Positions 12,737 to 22,288 are shown, numbered from the stretch's first letter. The stretch: DNA of 46,022 nucleotides from Mycobacterium sp. E3198 (GCF_001667015.1 NZ_LZIS01000084.1:1-46022); one strand, 5' to 3'. Numbers and translations: made by a program. Notes: generated by a model not told the origin, from the letters alone.

Positions 12737-13660
12737 ATGAGCCAGCCTCCCGAATACCCAGGCCAGAACGTCCCAAGTCAGGGCCCTCCCGGCTACCCGC
12801 CGCCGCCCGGCTACGGCGCACCGCCGCCGCCACCCCCCGGTTACGGCGCACCGCAACCGGGTTACCCGCCGCAGCCCGGTTACGGCGGCCCGCTCGGGCC
12901 GCAGGGCCCGCAGTTCAGCGTCGGCGAGGCGTTCAGCTGGGCGTGGGGCAAGTTCACCCAGAACGCCATGCCGCTGGTGGTGTCCGCCCTCATCTACGGG
13001 TTGGTGTTCGGCGCCGCGTACGCCCTGATCCCCATCGGCGGCAGCATGGGCTCGACCACCACCACGACCAACTCCGACGGCTACGCCACCACGACGGCGA
13101 ACATCAGCGCGGCCGGGTTGGCCGTCATGATCGTCGGCTACATCCTCGTCTACGCGATCGGCATCTTCGGCGAGGCGGCGTTCCTGACCGGATGCCTCGA
13201 CCTCGCCGACGGACGGCCGGTGAGCATCGGCTCGTTCTTCAAGCCGCGCAACCTCGGCATGGTGATCCTCGCCGGGATCATCGTGGGGATCCTGACCTCG
13301 ATCGCCTCGGCGTGCTTCGTCCTGCCCGGCCTCATCCTGGGCCTCTTCGCGCAGTTCACCATCCCGTTCGTCATCGATCGGTCGCAGGGCGCGATCGACG
13401 CGTTGAAGTCGAGCTTCTCGACCGTCTCGTCGAACTTCGCCAACGCCCTGCTGGCGTGGCTGGTGCAGGTGGCCGCGGTCGTCGTCGGCACGGTGCTCTG
13501 CGGCGTGGGGCTGCTCGTCGGCGGGCCCGTCGCCGCGCTGGTCCTGACCTACAGCTACCGCAAGCTGTCCGGCAGCCAGGTCGTCCCGCTGGAGCAACCG
13601 GGCGGCGGCTACCACCCCGGACCGCCACCCGGCCCGCCGCCGGGCCCCCAGTTCGGGTAG
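12737..13660 (+). CDS. Pro/Gly/Tyr-rich four-helix membrane protein (Rv2560-like)
   Basis: A 307-residue membrane protein. Residues 1-55 are a low-complexity tail with PPGYGAP-type repeats. Hydrophobic segments follow at roughly 78-97, 130-155, 175-205 and 240-270, with a conserved-looking GCLDLADG loop, and the C terminus is again Pro/Gly-rich. Such tails often mediate contacts at the cell envelope, but no function is known to me. The ATG at 12737 lies 5 nt after an AGGACGG site and starts the Pro-rich tail directly. Its neighbours in M. tuberculosis (Rv2561-Rv2565) are missing here and the transglutaminase gene follows after 59 nt. Confidence 0.8.
   Translation: MSQPPEYPGQNVPSQGPPGYPPPPGYGAPPPPPPGYGAPQPGYPPQPGYGGPLGPQGPQFSVGEAFSWAWGKFTQNAMPLVVSALIYGLVFGAAYALIPIGGSMGSTTTTTNSDGYATTTANISAAGLAVMIVGYILVYAIGIFGEAAFLTGCLDLADGRPVSIGSFFKPRNLGMVILAGIIVGILTSIASACFVLPGLILGLFAQFTIPFVIDRSQGAIDALKSSFSTVSSNFANALLAWLVQVAAVVVGTVLCGVGLLVGGPVAALVLTYSYRKLSGSQVVPLEQPGGGYHPGPPPGPPPGPQFG
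12788..12900 (+). repeat. Degenerate PGYG-coding repeats
   Basis: Imperfect tandem units coding for PPGYGAP, PPPPGYGAP, QPGY and QPGYGGP form the N-terminal tail of the membrane protein. The DNA units around GGTTACGGCGCACCG recur with small changes. Copy number may vary between strains. Confidence 0.6.
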
Positions 13661-13719
13661 GCGCGTCCGCCGAATCTCGCTGCGCTGCAGGCTTGTGGCG
13701 CGTGTGATGCAATCAGCGG

Positions 13720-16700
13720 GTGAGCATCAAAGTTGCGCTGGAGCACCGCACCAGCTACACCTTTGACCGCCTGGTCCGGGTGTACCCGCATGTGGTGCGG
13801 CTGCGCCCGGCGCCCCACTCCCGCACGGCCATCGAGGCCTACTCGTTGCGGGTCGAGCCGAACGACCACTTCGTCAACTGGCAGCAGGACGCGGTGGGCA
13901 ATTTCCTTGCCCGGCTGGTGTTTCCGAACCCGATGAGCCGGCTGACCATCACGGTCGGACTCATCGCCGACCTCAAGGTGATCAACCCGTTCGACTTCTT
14001 CATCGAGGACTGGGCCGAGACGTGGCCCGCCGGCGGATGGACCTACCCCACGGCGCTGGCCGACGACCTCAAGCCCTACCTGCGGCCCGTCGACGAGGAC
14101 GGTGTCGGCTCCGGACCCGGCGAGCTGGTGCGGGCGTGGCTGCAGAACTTCACCGTCCGCGACGGCACCCGCACCATCGACTTCCTGGTCGCGCTCAACC
14201 GCGCCGTCAACGCCGACGTCGCCTACAGCCTGCGGATGGAACCCGGTGTGCAGACCCCCGATTTCACGTTGCGCAACGGGGTGGGCTCGTGCCGGGACTC
14301 GGCGTGGCTGTTGGTCTCGATCCTGCGGCAGCTGGGGCTGGCCGCCCGGTTCGTGTCGGGCTACCTGGTGCAGCTGGCGTCCGACGTCGAGGCGCTCGAC
14401 GGCCCGTCGGGACCGGCCGCCGACTTCACCGACCTGCACGCGTGGACCGAGGTGTACATCCCCGGCGCGGGCTGGATCGGCCTGGACCCGACGTCCGGGC
14501 TGTTCGCCGGCGAGGGTCACATCCCGCTGGCGGCCACGCCGCACCCGGCGACCGCGGCGCCCATCAGCGGCGGCACCGAACCCTGCGAGTCGATCCTGGA
14601 GTTCTCCAACACCGTCACCCGCGTGCACGAGGACCCGCGCGTCACGTTGCCCTACCCCGACGAGGCCTGGCGGACGATCTGCGACGTCGGGCGGCGCGTC
14701 GACGAGCGACTGGCCGCCGCCGACGTCCGGCTGACGGTCGGCGGGGAGCCGACGTTCGTCTCGGTCGACAACCAGGTCGATGAGGAGTGGACGACCGCGG
14801 CCGACGGCCCGCACAAGCGCCAGCGCGCCTCCGATCTGGCCGCCCGGCTCAAACAGGCGTGGGCCCCCCAGGGGCTGATCCAGCGCGGTCAGGGCCGGTG
14901 GTATCCCGGAGAACCGTTGCCGCGCTGGCAGATTGCGCTCTACTGGCGCACCGACGGGCGGCCGCTGTGGGCCGACGCCGCGCTGCTGGCCGACCCCTGG
15001 GACGGGTCGCCGGGCCTGGTGGAGGCCGACGCGGCCTGCGACGTGCTCTCCTGGGTGGCCGACGGCTTCGGGCTGCCGCCCTCCCAGGTGCGCCCGGCCT
15101 ACGAGGACCCGCTGGCCCGGCTGGCCGCCAAGGTGCGCAAGCCCCACGGCGACCCCGTGAAAGCGGGCGACGACCTCGGCTCGGACACGGCCGAGGGGCG
15201 CGCCGAGCTGCTGGCGCGCCTCGACGAATCCACCACGGCCCCGGCCGCTTTCGTGCTGCCGCTGCACCGCCGCGACGACGACCTGGGCTGGGCCAGCGCG
15301 AACTGGCGGCTGCGCCGCGGCCGGATCGTGTTGCTGGAAGGCGATTCCCCGGCGGGTCTGCGTCTGCCGCTGGATTCGATCAGCTGGCGACCGCCGCGCC
15401 CGAGGTTCGACGCCGATCCCCTGAGCGTGGGAGGCGAACTCGCGGCGGACGCCACGAGTGATGCCGTCGTCACCGAGCCCGGCTCGGCGCCGCCGACCGC
15501 GATGGTCGCCGAGGTCCGCCATTCGGGTCACGGGGGCCTGCTGTACGTCTTCCTGCCGCCCACCGAGGCCCTGGAACACTTCGTGGACCTCGTCGCCCGG
15601 GTCGAGGCCGCCGCGGCCAAGGCGGACTGCCCGGTGGTGATCGAGGGCTACGGCCCCCCGCCGGACCCGCGGCTGCGGTCGGTCACGATCACCCCCGACC
15701 CGGGCGTCATCGAGGTCAACGTCCCGCCCACCGCCAGCTTCTCCGAACAGACCCAGCTGCTGGAGAGCCTGTACGAACAGGCCCGCCTGGCGCGGCTGTC
15801 CACCGAGTCGTTCGACGTCGACGGCACCCACGGCGGCACCGGCGGGGGCAACCACATCACGCTCGGCGGCGTGACGCCCGCCGACTCGCCGCTGCTGCGC
15901 CGCCCCGACCTGCTCGTGTCGCTGCTGACCTACTGGCAGCGCCACCCGTCGCTGTCCTACCTGTTCGCCGGGCGGTTCGTCGGCACCACGTCCCAGGCGC
16001 CCCGGGTCGACGAGGGGCGCTCCGAGGCGCTCTACGAGCTCGAGATCGCGTTCGCCGAGATCGCCCGGCTCAGCGCCGGCGGGGCCGCGAAGCCGTGGGT
16101 GACCGACCGCGCGCTGCGCCACCTGCTCACCGACATCACCGGCAACACCCATCGCGCGGAGTTCTGCATCGACAAGCTGTACAGCCCCGACGGCCCGCGC
16201 GGCAGGCTCGGTCTGCTGGAGCTGCGCGGCTTCGAGATGCCGCCGCACCTGCGCATGGCGATGGTGCAGTCGCTGCTGGTGCGCTCGCTGGTGGCGTGGT
16301 TCTGGGACGAACCGCTGCGCGCCCCGCTGATCCGCCACGGAGCCAACCTGCATGGGCGATACCTGTTGCCGCACTTCCTGATTCATGACATCGCCGACGT
16401 CGCCGCCGACCTGCGCGCGCACGGGGTACCCTTCGAGACCAGCTGGCTGGACCCGTTCACCGAGTTCCGCTTCCCGCGCATCGGCACCGCCGTCTTCGAC
16501 GGCGTGGAGATCGAGCTGCGCGGGGCGATCGAGCCGTGGAACACCCTCGGGGAGGAGTCCACCGCCACCGGCACCGCGCGCTACGTCGACTCGTCGGTCG
16601 AACGCATCCAGATCCGCATCATCGGCGCCGACCGGCACCGCTACGTCGTGACGGCCAACGGCTACCCGGTGCCGTTGCTGGCCACCGACAACCCCGACAT

Positions 16701-17046
16701 CCACGTCGGCGGCGTGCGGTTCAAGGCCTGGCAGCCGCCCAGCGCGCTGCACCCGACCATCAGCACCGACGTCCCGCTGCAGTTCGAGCTGGTCGACCTC
16801 ACCACCGGCACGTCGCGCGGCGGCTGCACCTACCACGTCGCCCACCCCGGCGGCCGCGCCTACGACGAGCCGCCGGTCAACGCCGTCGAGGCAGAGTCGC
16901 GCCGCGCCCGCCGCTTCGAGGCCACCGGCTTCACCCCGGGCAAGCTCGACCTGGCCGCCATCCGGGAACGCCAGGCCAGGAACCTCACCGACATCGGCGC
17001 GCCGGGCATCCTCGATCTGCGGCGCGTCCGTACCGTGCAGCAGTGA
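13720..17046 (+). CDS. Transglutaminase-like protein fused to a DUF2126 putative amidoligase (Rv2566-like)
   Basis: An 1108-residue two-part protein. Residues 1-290 are a bacterial transglutaminase-like domain with its beta-sandwich N-terminal part and a full catalytic triad: Cys191 in GSCRDSAW, His240 in DLHAWTEV and Asp256 in GLDPTSG. The rest is the DUF2126 region, listed by Pfam as a putative amidoligase related to glutamine-synthetase-like ligases; it holds GEPTFVSVDNQ, a GGTGGGNHITLGG loop and a Glu-rich C-terminal core with EFRFPRIG. From the work of Iyer and colleagues on amidoligases, such proteins with ATP-grasp and alpha-E partners are predicted to make or modify peptides. The GTG at 13720 starts at the conserved IKVALEHRT strand. 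Its stop overlaps the next ATG (TGATG). Confidence 0.9.
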   Translation: MSIKVALEHRTSYTFDRLVRVYPHVVRLRPAPHSRTAIEAYSLRVEPNDHFVNWQQDAVGNFLARLVFPNPMSRLTITVGLIADLKVINPFDFFIEDWAETWPAGGWTYPTALADDLKPYLRPVDEDGVGSGPGELVRAWLQNFTVRDGTRTIDFLVALNRAVNADVAYSLRMEPGVQTPDFTLRNGVGSCRDSAWLLVSILRQLGLAARFVSGYLVQLASDVEALDGPSGPAADFTDLHAWTEVYIPGAGWIGLDPTSGLFAGEGHIPLAATPHPATAAPISGGTEPCESILEFSNTVTRVHEDPRVTLPYPDEAWRTICDVGRRVDERLAAADVRLTVGGEPTFVSVDNQVDEEWTTAADGPHKRQRASDLAARLKQAWAPQGLIQRGQGRWYPGEPLPRWQIALYWRTDGRPLWADAALLADPWDGSPGLVEADAACDVLSWVADGFGLPPSQVRPAYEDPLARLAAKVRKPHGDPVKAGDDLGSDTAEGRAELLARLDESTTAPAAFVLPLHRRDDDLGWASANWRLRRGRIVLLEGDSPAGLRLPLDSISWRPPRPRFDADPLSVGGELAADATSDAVVTEPGSAPPTAMVAEVRHSGHGGLLYVFLPPTEALEHFVDLVARVEAAAAKADCPVVIEGYGPPPDPRLRSVTITPDPGVIEVNVPPTASFSEQTQLLESLYEQARLARLSTESFDVDGTHGGTGGGNHITLGGVTPADSPLLRRPDLLVSLLTYWQRHPSLSYLFAGRFVGTTSQAPRVDEGRSEALYELEIAFAEIARLSAGGAAKPWVTDRALRHLLTDITGNTHRAEFCIDKLYSPDGPRGRLGLLELRGFEMPPHLRMAMVQSLLVRSLVAWFWDEPLRAPLIRHGANLHGRYLLPHFLIHDIADVAADLRAHGVPFETSWLDPFTEFRFPRIGTAVFDGVEIELRGAIEPWNTLGEESTATGTARYVDSSVERIQIRIIGADRHRYVVTANGYPVPLLATDNPDIHVGGVRFKAWQPPSALHPTISTDVPLQFELVDLTTGTSRGGCTYHVAHPGGRAYDEPPVNAVEAESRRARRFEATGFTPGKLDLAAIRERQARNLTDIGAPGILDLRRVRTVQQ

Positions 17047-19670
17047 TGGCGCTTCCCCACACGGCACTGGACGGCGGCGGGCACTACGACGCCGACCGCT
17101 TGTTGGCGGGGTACCGGACCGCGCGGGCCCAGGAGGCGCTCTTCGACCTGCGGCACGGCCCCGGGATCGGCTACGACGAGTTCGTCGATGGCGAGGGCAA
17201 CGTGCGACCGGCCTGGTCGGAGCTGGCCGACGCCGTCGCCGACCGCGGGCGGGCCGGGCTCAACCGGCTTCGCTCGGTGGTGGACGGCCTGATCGACAAC
17301 GACGGGATCACCTACACCGAGATCGACGCGGGCCACGCCCTGGAGCCCCGGCCCTGGCGGCTGGACGCCCTGCCGATCGTGGTTTCCGCCGCCGACTGGG
17401 AGGTCCTGGAGGCCGGGCTGGTGCAGCGGTCGCGCCTGCTCGACGCGGTGCTGGCCGACCTGTACGGGCCCCGCGCGCTGCTCACCGAGGGCGTCCTGCC
17501 GCCGCAGCTGGTGTTCGCCCATCCCGGTTACGTGCGGCCCGCCAACGGCATCGAGGTTCCCGGCCACCACCAGCTGTTCATGCACGCCTGCGACGTCAGC
17601 CGGCAGCCGGACGGCGGCTTTCAGGTCAACGCCGACTGGACGCAGGCCCCCTCGGGCGCCGGGTACGCGCTGGCCGACCGGCGCGTGGTCGCGCACTCGA
17701 TCCCGGACCTCTACGAACGGATCGCGCCGCGGCCGACGACGCCGTTCGCGCAGGCGTTGCGGCTGGCGCTCATCGACGCCGCGCCCGACGTCGCCCAGGA
17801 CCCGGTCGTCGTGGTGCTGTCCCCCGGCATCTATTCGGAGACCGCCTTCGACCAGGCGTATCTGGCCACCCTGCTGGGCTTCCCGCTGGTGGAGAGCGCG
17901 GACCTGGTTGTGCGCGACGGCAAGCTGTGGATGCGCTCGCTGGGCACGCTCAAACGCGTCGACGTGGTGCTGCGCCGGGTCGACGCCGAGTACACCGACC
18001 CGCTGGACCTGCGCGCCGATTCGCGGATCGGGGTGGTCGGCCTGGTGGAGGCGCAGCACCGAGGGACGGTGACCGTCGTCAACACGCTGGGCAGCGGCAT
18101 CCTGGAAAGCCCCGGGCTGCTGAGGTTTCTGCCCGAGTTGGCGCAGCGACTGCTCGGCGAGGAGCCGCTGCTGCAGTCCGCGCCGGTCTACTGGGGCGGC
18201 GTGGCGAGCGAGCGCTCGCACCTGCTGGCCAACCTGTCGTCGCTGTTGATCAAGTCGACCGTCGGCGGGAAAACCCTTGTTGGACCGACGCTTTCGTCGG
18301 TGCAACTGGCCGAGCTGGCGGCGCGCGTCGAGGACATGCCGTGGCAATGGGTCGGCCAGGAGCTGCCGCAGTTCTCGTCGGCGCCCACCGACCACGCCGG
18401 CGTGCTGTCGTCGGCCGGGGTCGGCATGCGGTTGTTCACGGTCGCCCAGCGCGGCGGCTATGCGCCCATGATCGGCGGCGCCGGCTACGTGCTGGCCCCC
18501 GGCCCGGCCGCCTATACACTGAAAACCGTTGCGGCGAAGGATGTCTGGGTGCGCCCGACCGAACGCGCGCGGGCCGAGACGGTCCAGCTCCCGTCGGCGC
18601 CGGAACCGGCGAAGACCGCCGCGGGCACTTGGGGCGTCAGCTCGCCGCGCGTGCTGTCCGACCTGTTCTGGATGGGGCGCTACGGCGAGCGCGCCGAGCA
18701 GATGGCCCGGCTGCTGATCGTCGCCCGCGACCGCTTCCACGTCTACCGCCACCACCAGGACATCGAGGAGTCCGAGTGCGTGCCGGTGCTGATGGCCGCG
18801 CTGGGCCGGATCACCGGCAACGACACCGGGTTTGGCGGCGATGGGGCCGAAATGATCGCCGTCGCGCCCTCGACGCTGTGGTCGCTGACGGTGGACCCGC
18901 ACCGGTCCGGCTCCCTGGTGCAGTCGGTGGAGGGGCTGGCGCTGGCCGCCCGGGCGGTGCGCGACCAGTTGTCCAACGACACGTGGCCGGTGCTGGCCGG
19001 GGTGGAGCGCGCGATGGCGCTGCGGCCGGACCCGCCGGACTCGCTGGCCGAGGCCGACGCCCTGCTCGCCGCGGCCCAGGCGCAGACGCTGGCCGGGATG
19101 CTGACGCTGTCGGGGGTGGCCGGCGAGTCGATGGTGCGCGACGTGGGCTGGACGATGATGGACATCGGCAAACGCATCGAACGCGGCCTGTGGCTGACCG
19201 CGCTGTTGCGCGCGACGCTGACCGACGTCCGCGGCGCGCCCGCCGAGCAGACCATCATCGAGGCGACGCTGGTGGCCTGCGAGTCCTCGGTGAGCTACCG
19301 GCGCCGCACCGTGGGCAAGGTCAGCGTGGCCGCGGTGGCCGAGCTGATGCTCTACGACACCACCAACCCGCGGTCGCTGCTGTATCAGGTGGAGCGGCTG
19401 CGGACCGACCTCAAGGACCTGCCCAGCGCGTCGGGGTCGTCGCGCCCCGAGCGGGTGGTGGAAGAGATCGGCACCCTGTTGCGCCGCTCGCACCCCGAGG
19501 AGCTGGAGGCGGTCACCGACGGCCGCCGCGCGGAGCTGGCCGAACTGCTCGACGCCATCCACTCCGAGCTGCGCGACCTGGCCGAGGTGATCGCCGAGAC
19601 GCAGTTGCGGTTGCCGGGCGGCATTCAGCCGCTGTGGGGCCCCGACGTGCGCCGTGTCATGCCGGCCTAA
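17046..19670 (+). CDS. Circularly permuted ATP-grasp domain fused to alpha-E domain (Rv2567-like)
   Basis: An 874-residue fusion. The first 500 residues are the circularly permuted ATP-grasp type 2 family (DUF404/DUF407): GIEVPGHHQLFMHACDV, NADWTQAPSGAGYAL, VVVLSPGIYSE and ERSHLLANLSSLLIKSTVGG are visible. The C-terminal 300 residues are the helical alpha-E (DUF403) domain, starting near SDLFWMGRYGERAEQMARL and ending in RLPGGIQPLWG. Predicted chemistry is ATP-dependent amide bond formation. Start ATG at 17046 overlaps the transglutaminase stop by one base, so the two are coupled; the long upstream open frame is a shadow of that gene. The 3' end overlaps the convergent DUF6629 gene by 14 nt. 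Confidence 0.9.
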   Translation: MALPHTALDGGGHYDADRLLAGYRTARAQEALFDLRHGPGIGYDEFVDGEGNVRPAWSELADAVADRGRAGLNRLRSVVDGLIDNDGITYTEIDAGHALEPRPWRLDALPIVVSAADWEVLEAGLVQRSRLLDAVLADLYGPRALLTEGVLPPQLVFAHPGYVRPANGIEVPGHHQLFMHACDVSRQPDGGFQVNADWTQAPSGAGYALADRRVVAHSIPDLYERIAPRPTTPFAQALRLALIDAAPDVAQDPVVVVLSPGIYSETAFDQAYLATLLGFPLVESADLVVRDGKLWMRSLGTLKRVDVVLRRVDAEYTDPLDLRADSRIGVVGLVEAQHRGTVTVVNTLGSGILESPGLLRFLPELAQRLLGEEPLLQSAPVYWGGVASERSHLLANLSSLLIKSTVGGKTLVGPTLSSVQLAELAARVEDMPWQWVGQELPQFSSAPTDHAGVLSSAGVGMRLFTVAQRGGYAPMIGGAGYVLAPGPAAYTLKTVAAKDVWVRPTERARAETVQLPSAPEPAKTAAGTWGVSSPRVLSDLFWMGRYGERAEQMARLLIVARDRFHVYRHHQDIEESECVPVLMAALGRITGNDTGFGGDGAEMIAVAPSTLWSLTVDPHRSGSLVQSVEGLALAARAVRDQLSNDTWPVLAGVERAMALRPDPPDSLAEADALLAAAQAQTLAGMLTLSGVAGESMVRDVGWTMMDIGKRIERGLWLTALLRATLTDVRGAPAEQTIIEATLVACESSVSYRRRTVGKVSVAAVAELMLYDTTNPRSLLYQVERLRTDLKDLPSASGSSRPERVVEEIGTLLRRSHPEELEAVTDGRRAELAELLDAIHSELRDLAEVIAETQLRLPGGIQPLWGPDVRRVMPA

Positions 19671-20298
19671 CGGCCAGCCGCCGACGACGCACCATGTGCA
19701 CCAACACCAGGACCGACATCATCGCGGCGTAGATGCACCACAGCGACGCGAACGCCTGTAGGTACAGGATGGCGACGACGACCAGCCCCACCAGGTTCGC
19801 CAACCCGAACACGACGATGGAGCGATAGCCCGAAAGCAGGGCCGGTCCGATGACGGCGAGGACGTAGAGCACCGCCCAGAAGTAGCTGTTGTGGGACCCG
19901 GTCTGGTATTCCAGCGCGTGGGGGCATTGTTGCACCCCAACCGGTTTGGTGAGCACGACGTAGGCCAGGTAGGCCGACACGACGGCGCCGAGCACCACGA
20001 AGGGCGCCACCCGCAGCCGGGCGCCGCGGGGCTCGAGCAGCAACACCGCCACCGGGACCAGCGCGGGAAGCAACGGCAGCGCGATGAAGACATAGGCGTA
20101 CATCGCGAAGTGAGCCATCCCGGCGGGGACAAACCGATTGGGCCACACGGCCGCCTCGAGGAACTGGTGGACCGCGAAGACCGTCGGCAGCAACGCAAAC
20201 GGCAGTTCGCGCCAGTGCTTCACCTCGCGCAGCGTCGCCACCGCGACCGGCACCAGGGCGGTCCCCACCACGAGGTCCGCGGTGATCGAAAAGCACAT
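19657..20298 (-). CDS. DUF6629 family multi-pass membrane protein
   Basis: A 213-residue protein with about seven hydrophobic segments. It begins MCFSITADLVVG, the hallmark of DUF6629 proteins, and has HQFLEAAVW, the QCPHALEYQTG loop and SYFWAVLYVLAV. No function is established. It starts 9 nt below the metallopeptidase gene, so they form an operon, and its 3' end overlaps the ATP-grasp gene by 14 nt. I do not recall it at this place in M. tuberculosis, so it may be a lineage-specific insertion in the amidoligase cluster. Confidence 0.75.
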   Translation of the reverse strand: MCFSITADLVVGTALVPVAVATLREVKHWRELPFALLPTVFAVHQFLEAAVWPNRFVPAGMAHFAMYAYVFIALPLLPALVPVAVLLLEPRGARLRVAPFVVLGAVVSAYLAYVVLTKPVGVQQCPHALEYQTGSHNSYFWAVLYVLAVIGPALLSGYRSIVVFGLANLVGLVVVAILYLQAFASLWCIYAAMMSVLVLVHMVRRRRLAVRPA

Positions 20299-20307
20299 CG
20301 CCGCAGC

Positions 20308-21363
20308 CTAGCCCGCGACCGCCGCAGGCCCGCTCAGCTCCGAGGTCACCTCGTCGATCACCTCGTGGATGAACTGCATCTTGTCCAGCACGGCCACCGG
20401 CAGCACGAACGGGTACAGGTCGTCGTGTCCCATCGAGCGGTTCACCATGTTCAGCGACCACGACAACGGCAGCCACATCTCGATGATGGTCGGAAAGGCG
20501 CTGGGGCCCAACGGGGTACGGTCGAAGGTCGCCGATGCCGGCGCGAATGCGCACCACGCCGAGGTATCCAGGGTGTCGCGGATGTGCAGGTAGTGGGCGA
20601 ACGTCTCGGCCCAGTCCTCGGCGGCGTGCATGGTCGCGTACGACGACACGAAGCTTTCCTGCCAACCGTCGGGAGCACCCTCGTCGTAGTGGCGGTCCAG
20701 CGCCTCTTGGTAATCCGCGTCGGGATCGCCGAACAGCTCGTTGAACCGCGCCACGTATTCGCTCGACGGGGTGATCAGCCGGTAGAAGTAGTAATGCCCG
20801 ACCTCGTGGCGAAAGTGCCCGAGCAGCGTCCGGTAGGGCTCCTCCATCTCGACCCGCAGCTGCTCGCGGTGCACGTCGTCGCCCTCGGCGAGATCCAGTG
20901 TGATGACACCGTTTTCGTGGCCGGTGAACACCTTCTCGTGCGCGCTGGACAGCAGCCGGAAGCCCAGCCCGTAGTCCGGGTCGCGGTCGCGCCCGACGAT
21001 CGGCAACTTCATCTCGTGCAGCTCGGCGATCAGCCGCCGCTTGGCCGCCTCGGCGCGGGCGAACGCGGCCAGGCCCTCGGTGTCGGCGTCATTGGGCCGC
21101 TCCAGCGTGAGCGCGCACGACGTGCACAGCCCGCCGGGGAGTTTGGTGGGGACCAGCCAATTGCATTCGGCGAGATGGCGATTGGCGCACAGCTCGTATT
21201 CGGCGGCGCTGACGAACCCGGCGCGGTCCGCGTCGTCGCCGTCGGTGATCACCAGCAGGGCCATCTGCTCGAGCGAGAAGCCCAGCGCGCTGCCGCACGC
21301 CAGGCAGGCGGAGTTCTCGAACGTCAGGCGCTGGCCGCAGTTGGGGCAGTGGAAGTCACGCAT
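20308..21363 (-). CDS. Zinc-ribbon putative metallopeptidase (DUF2248 type, Rv2568c-like)
   Basis: A 351-residue protein. The N terminus has a zinc ribbon with CPNCG near residue 6 and CLACG near 22, then a second CTSC. The centre has HFRHEVGHYYF, an HExxH-type zinc site, and a later Glu-rich helix EDWAETFAHYLHI supplies a likely third ligand. The family is annotated as a putative zinc-binding metallopeptidase and often lies beside transglutaminase/ATP-grasp genes, where it might trim the products. The ATG at 21363 is chosen because it begins at MRDFHCPNCG and overlaps the upstream transglutaminase stop by 8 nt. Confidence 0.85.
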   Translation of the reverse strand: MRDFHCPNCGQRLTFENSACLACGSALGFSLEQMALLVITDGDDADRAGFVSAAEYELCANRHLAECNWLVPTKLPGGLCTSCALTLERPNDADTEGLAAFARAEAAKRRLIAELHEMKLPIVGRDRDPDYGLGFRLLSSAHEKVFTGHENGVITLDLAEGDDVHREQLRVEMEEPYRTLLGHFRHEVGHYYFYRLITPSSEYVARFNELFGDPDADYQEALDRHYDEGAPDGWQESFVSSYATMHAAEDWAETFAHYLHIRDTLDTSAWCAFAPASATFDRTPLGPSAFPTIIEMWLPLSWSLNMVNRSMGHDDLYPFVLPVAVLDKMQFIHEVIDEVTSELSGPAAVAG

Positions 21364-22288
21364 GCAGGGTGTTGCCTTCAATAGGGCCCGTGTAGGGCAC
21401 CACGTCGACGGCCACGTCGATCACGCTGTGCTCGGAGTTGGTGTAGATGATGCCGCGCAGCGGCGGGACGTCGGCGTAGTCGCGCCCGCGCCCCACGATG
21501 ATGTAGCGCTCGTCGACCAGCTGGTCGTTCGTGGGATCGAGCCCCAGCCACTCGAAGTGGCCCGGCTCCTGCGGGGTCCACACCGCCGCCCAGGCGTGGG
21601 TGGCGTCGATACCGATCATCCGATCCTTTCCCGGGGGCGGGTCGGTGGCCAGATAACCGGACACGTAGCTGGCCGCCAGACCGTTGGCTCGCAGGCAGGC
21701 GATCGCCAGCCTTGCAAAGTCCTGACATACCCCTTCCCGGGCCGCCAGAACCTCGTTGACCCCGGTGGAAATCGTGGTCGACCCCGAGCGGTAGGTGAAG
21801 TCGGCGAAAATCCGCGACGTGAGGTCGCGCAGCACCTCGACCAGGGGGCGCCCGGGCGCGAAACTGGGCGCCGCGTAGTCGCGCACCTCGTCAGTGATCT
21901 CCGGCGGGTTCAGGTCGAGGGCGAACTCGGTCGCCAGCGCTCCCCGGCGCCCGGCCGGCCGGGCCGCCTCCCACGGCTGCAGTGCGGGGCCGCTGCTGTA
22001 CCGCTCCGGGGGCGGCGGATACACGTCGACGATGGAGTCGCTGGTGATCGTCAGGGCCTGGTGCCGCTCGGTGACGTGGAAGTAGGAGCTGACGTTCCCG
22101 TAGCTGTCGACGCTGGTGGAGCTGTCGGCGGGGGCCGGGTCGATGGTCAGCACATGCGCGACGCACCGCTGGCGTTGTGAGTCCCGCGGCGTGAGGAAGC
22201 CGCGCCCATAAGAGCTGGTCACGACGTCGGAATAGCGGTACTCGGTGCGATGGGTGACCCGATGCCGGCGGGCCTGGCCTTCTGACAC
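21356..22288 (-). CDS. Transglutaminase-like cysteine peptidase (Rv2569c-like)
   Basis: A 310-residue protein. The N-terminal beta domain contains HRTEYRYSDVVTSSYG. The catalytic triad is complete: Cys188 in GVCQDFARL, His231 in ATHAWAAV and Asp251 in LDPTNDQ. It is the second transglutaminase-fold protein in the cluster and lacks the DUF2126 part. The fold could catalyse peptide cleavage or cross-linking. The start is uncertain: GTG at 22288 gives a length like the M. tuberculosis protein; a further ATG is at 22339. It heads a three-gene minus-strand operon with the metallopeptidase and DUF6629 genes. Confidence 0.87.
   Translation of the reverse strand: MSEGQARRHRVTHRTEYRYSDVVTSSYGRGFLTPRDSQRQRCVAHVLTIDPAPADSSTSVDSYGNVSSYFHVTERHQALTITSDSIVDVYPPPPERYSSGPALQPWEAARPAGRRGALATEFALDLNPPEITDEVRDYAAPSFAPGRPLVEVLRDLTSRIFADFTYRSGSTTISTGVNEVLAAREGVCQDFARLAIACLRANGLAASYVSGYLATDPPPGKDRMIGIDATHAWAAVWTPQEPGHFEWLGLDPTNDQLVDERYIIVGRGRDYADVPPLRGIIYTNSEHSVIDVAVDVVPYTGPIEGNTLHA

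Noticed and set aside
13609..17067. A 1152-codon open frame on the minus strand opposite the transglutaminase/DUF2126 gene
   Set aside because: It is antisense to a gene with clear catalytic motifs; the translation is rich in Arg, Gly, Asp and Val without any domain, as expected for the shadow of a GC-rich gene.
16860..19562. A 900-codon minus-strand frame opposite the ATP-grasp/alpha-E gene
   Set aside because: Same type of shadow; low-complexity His/Gln/Arg-rich translation and no ribosome-binding site.
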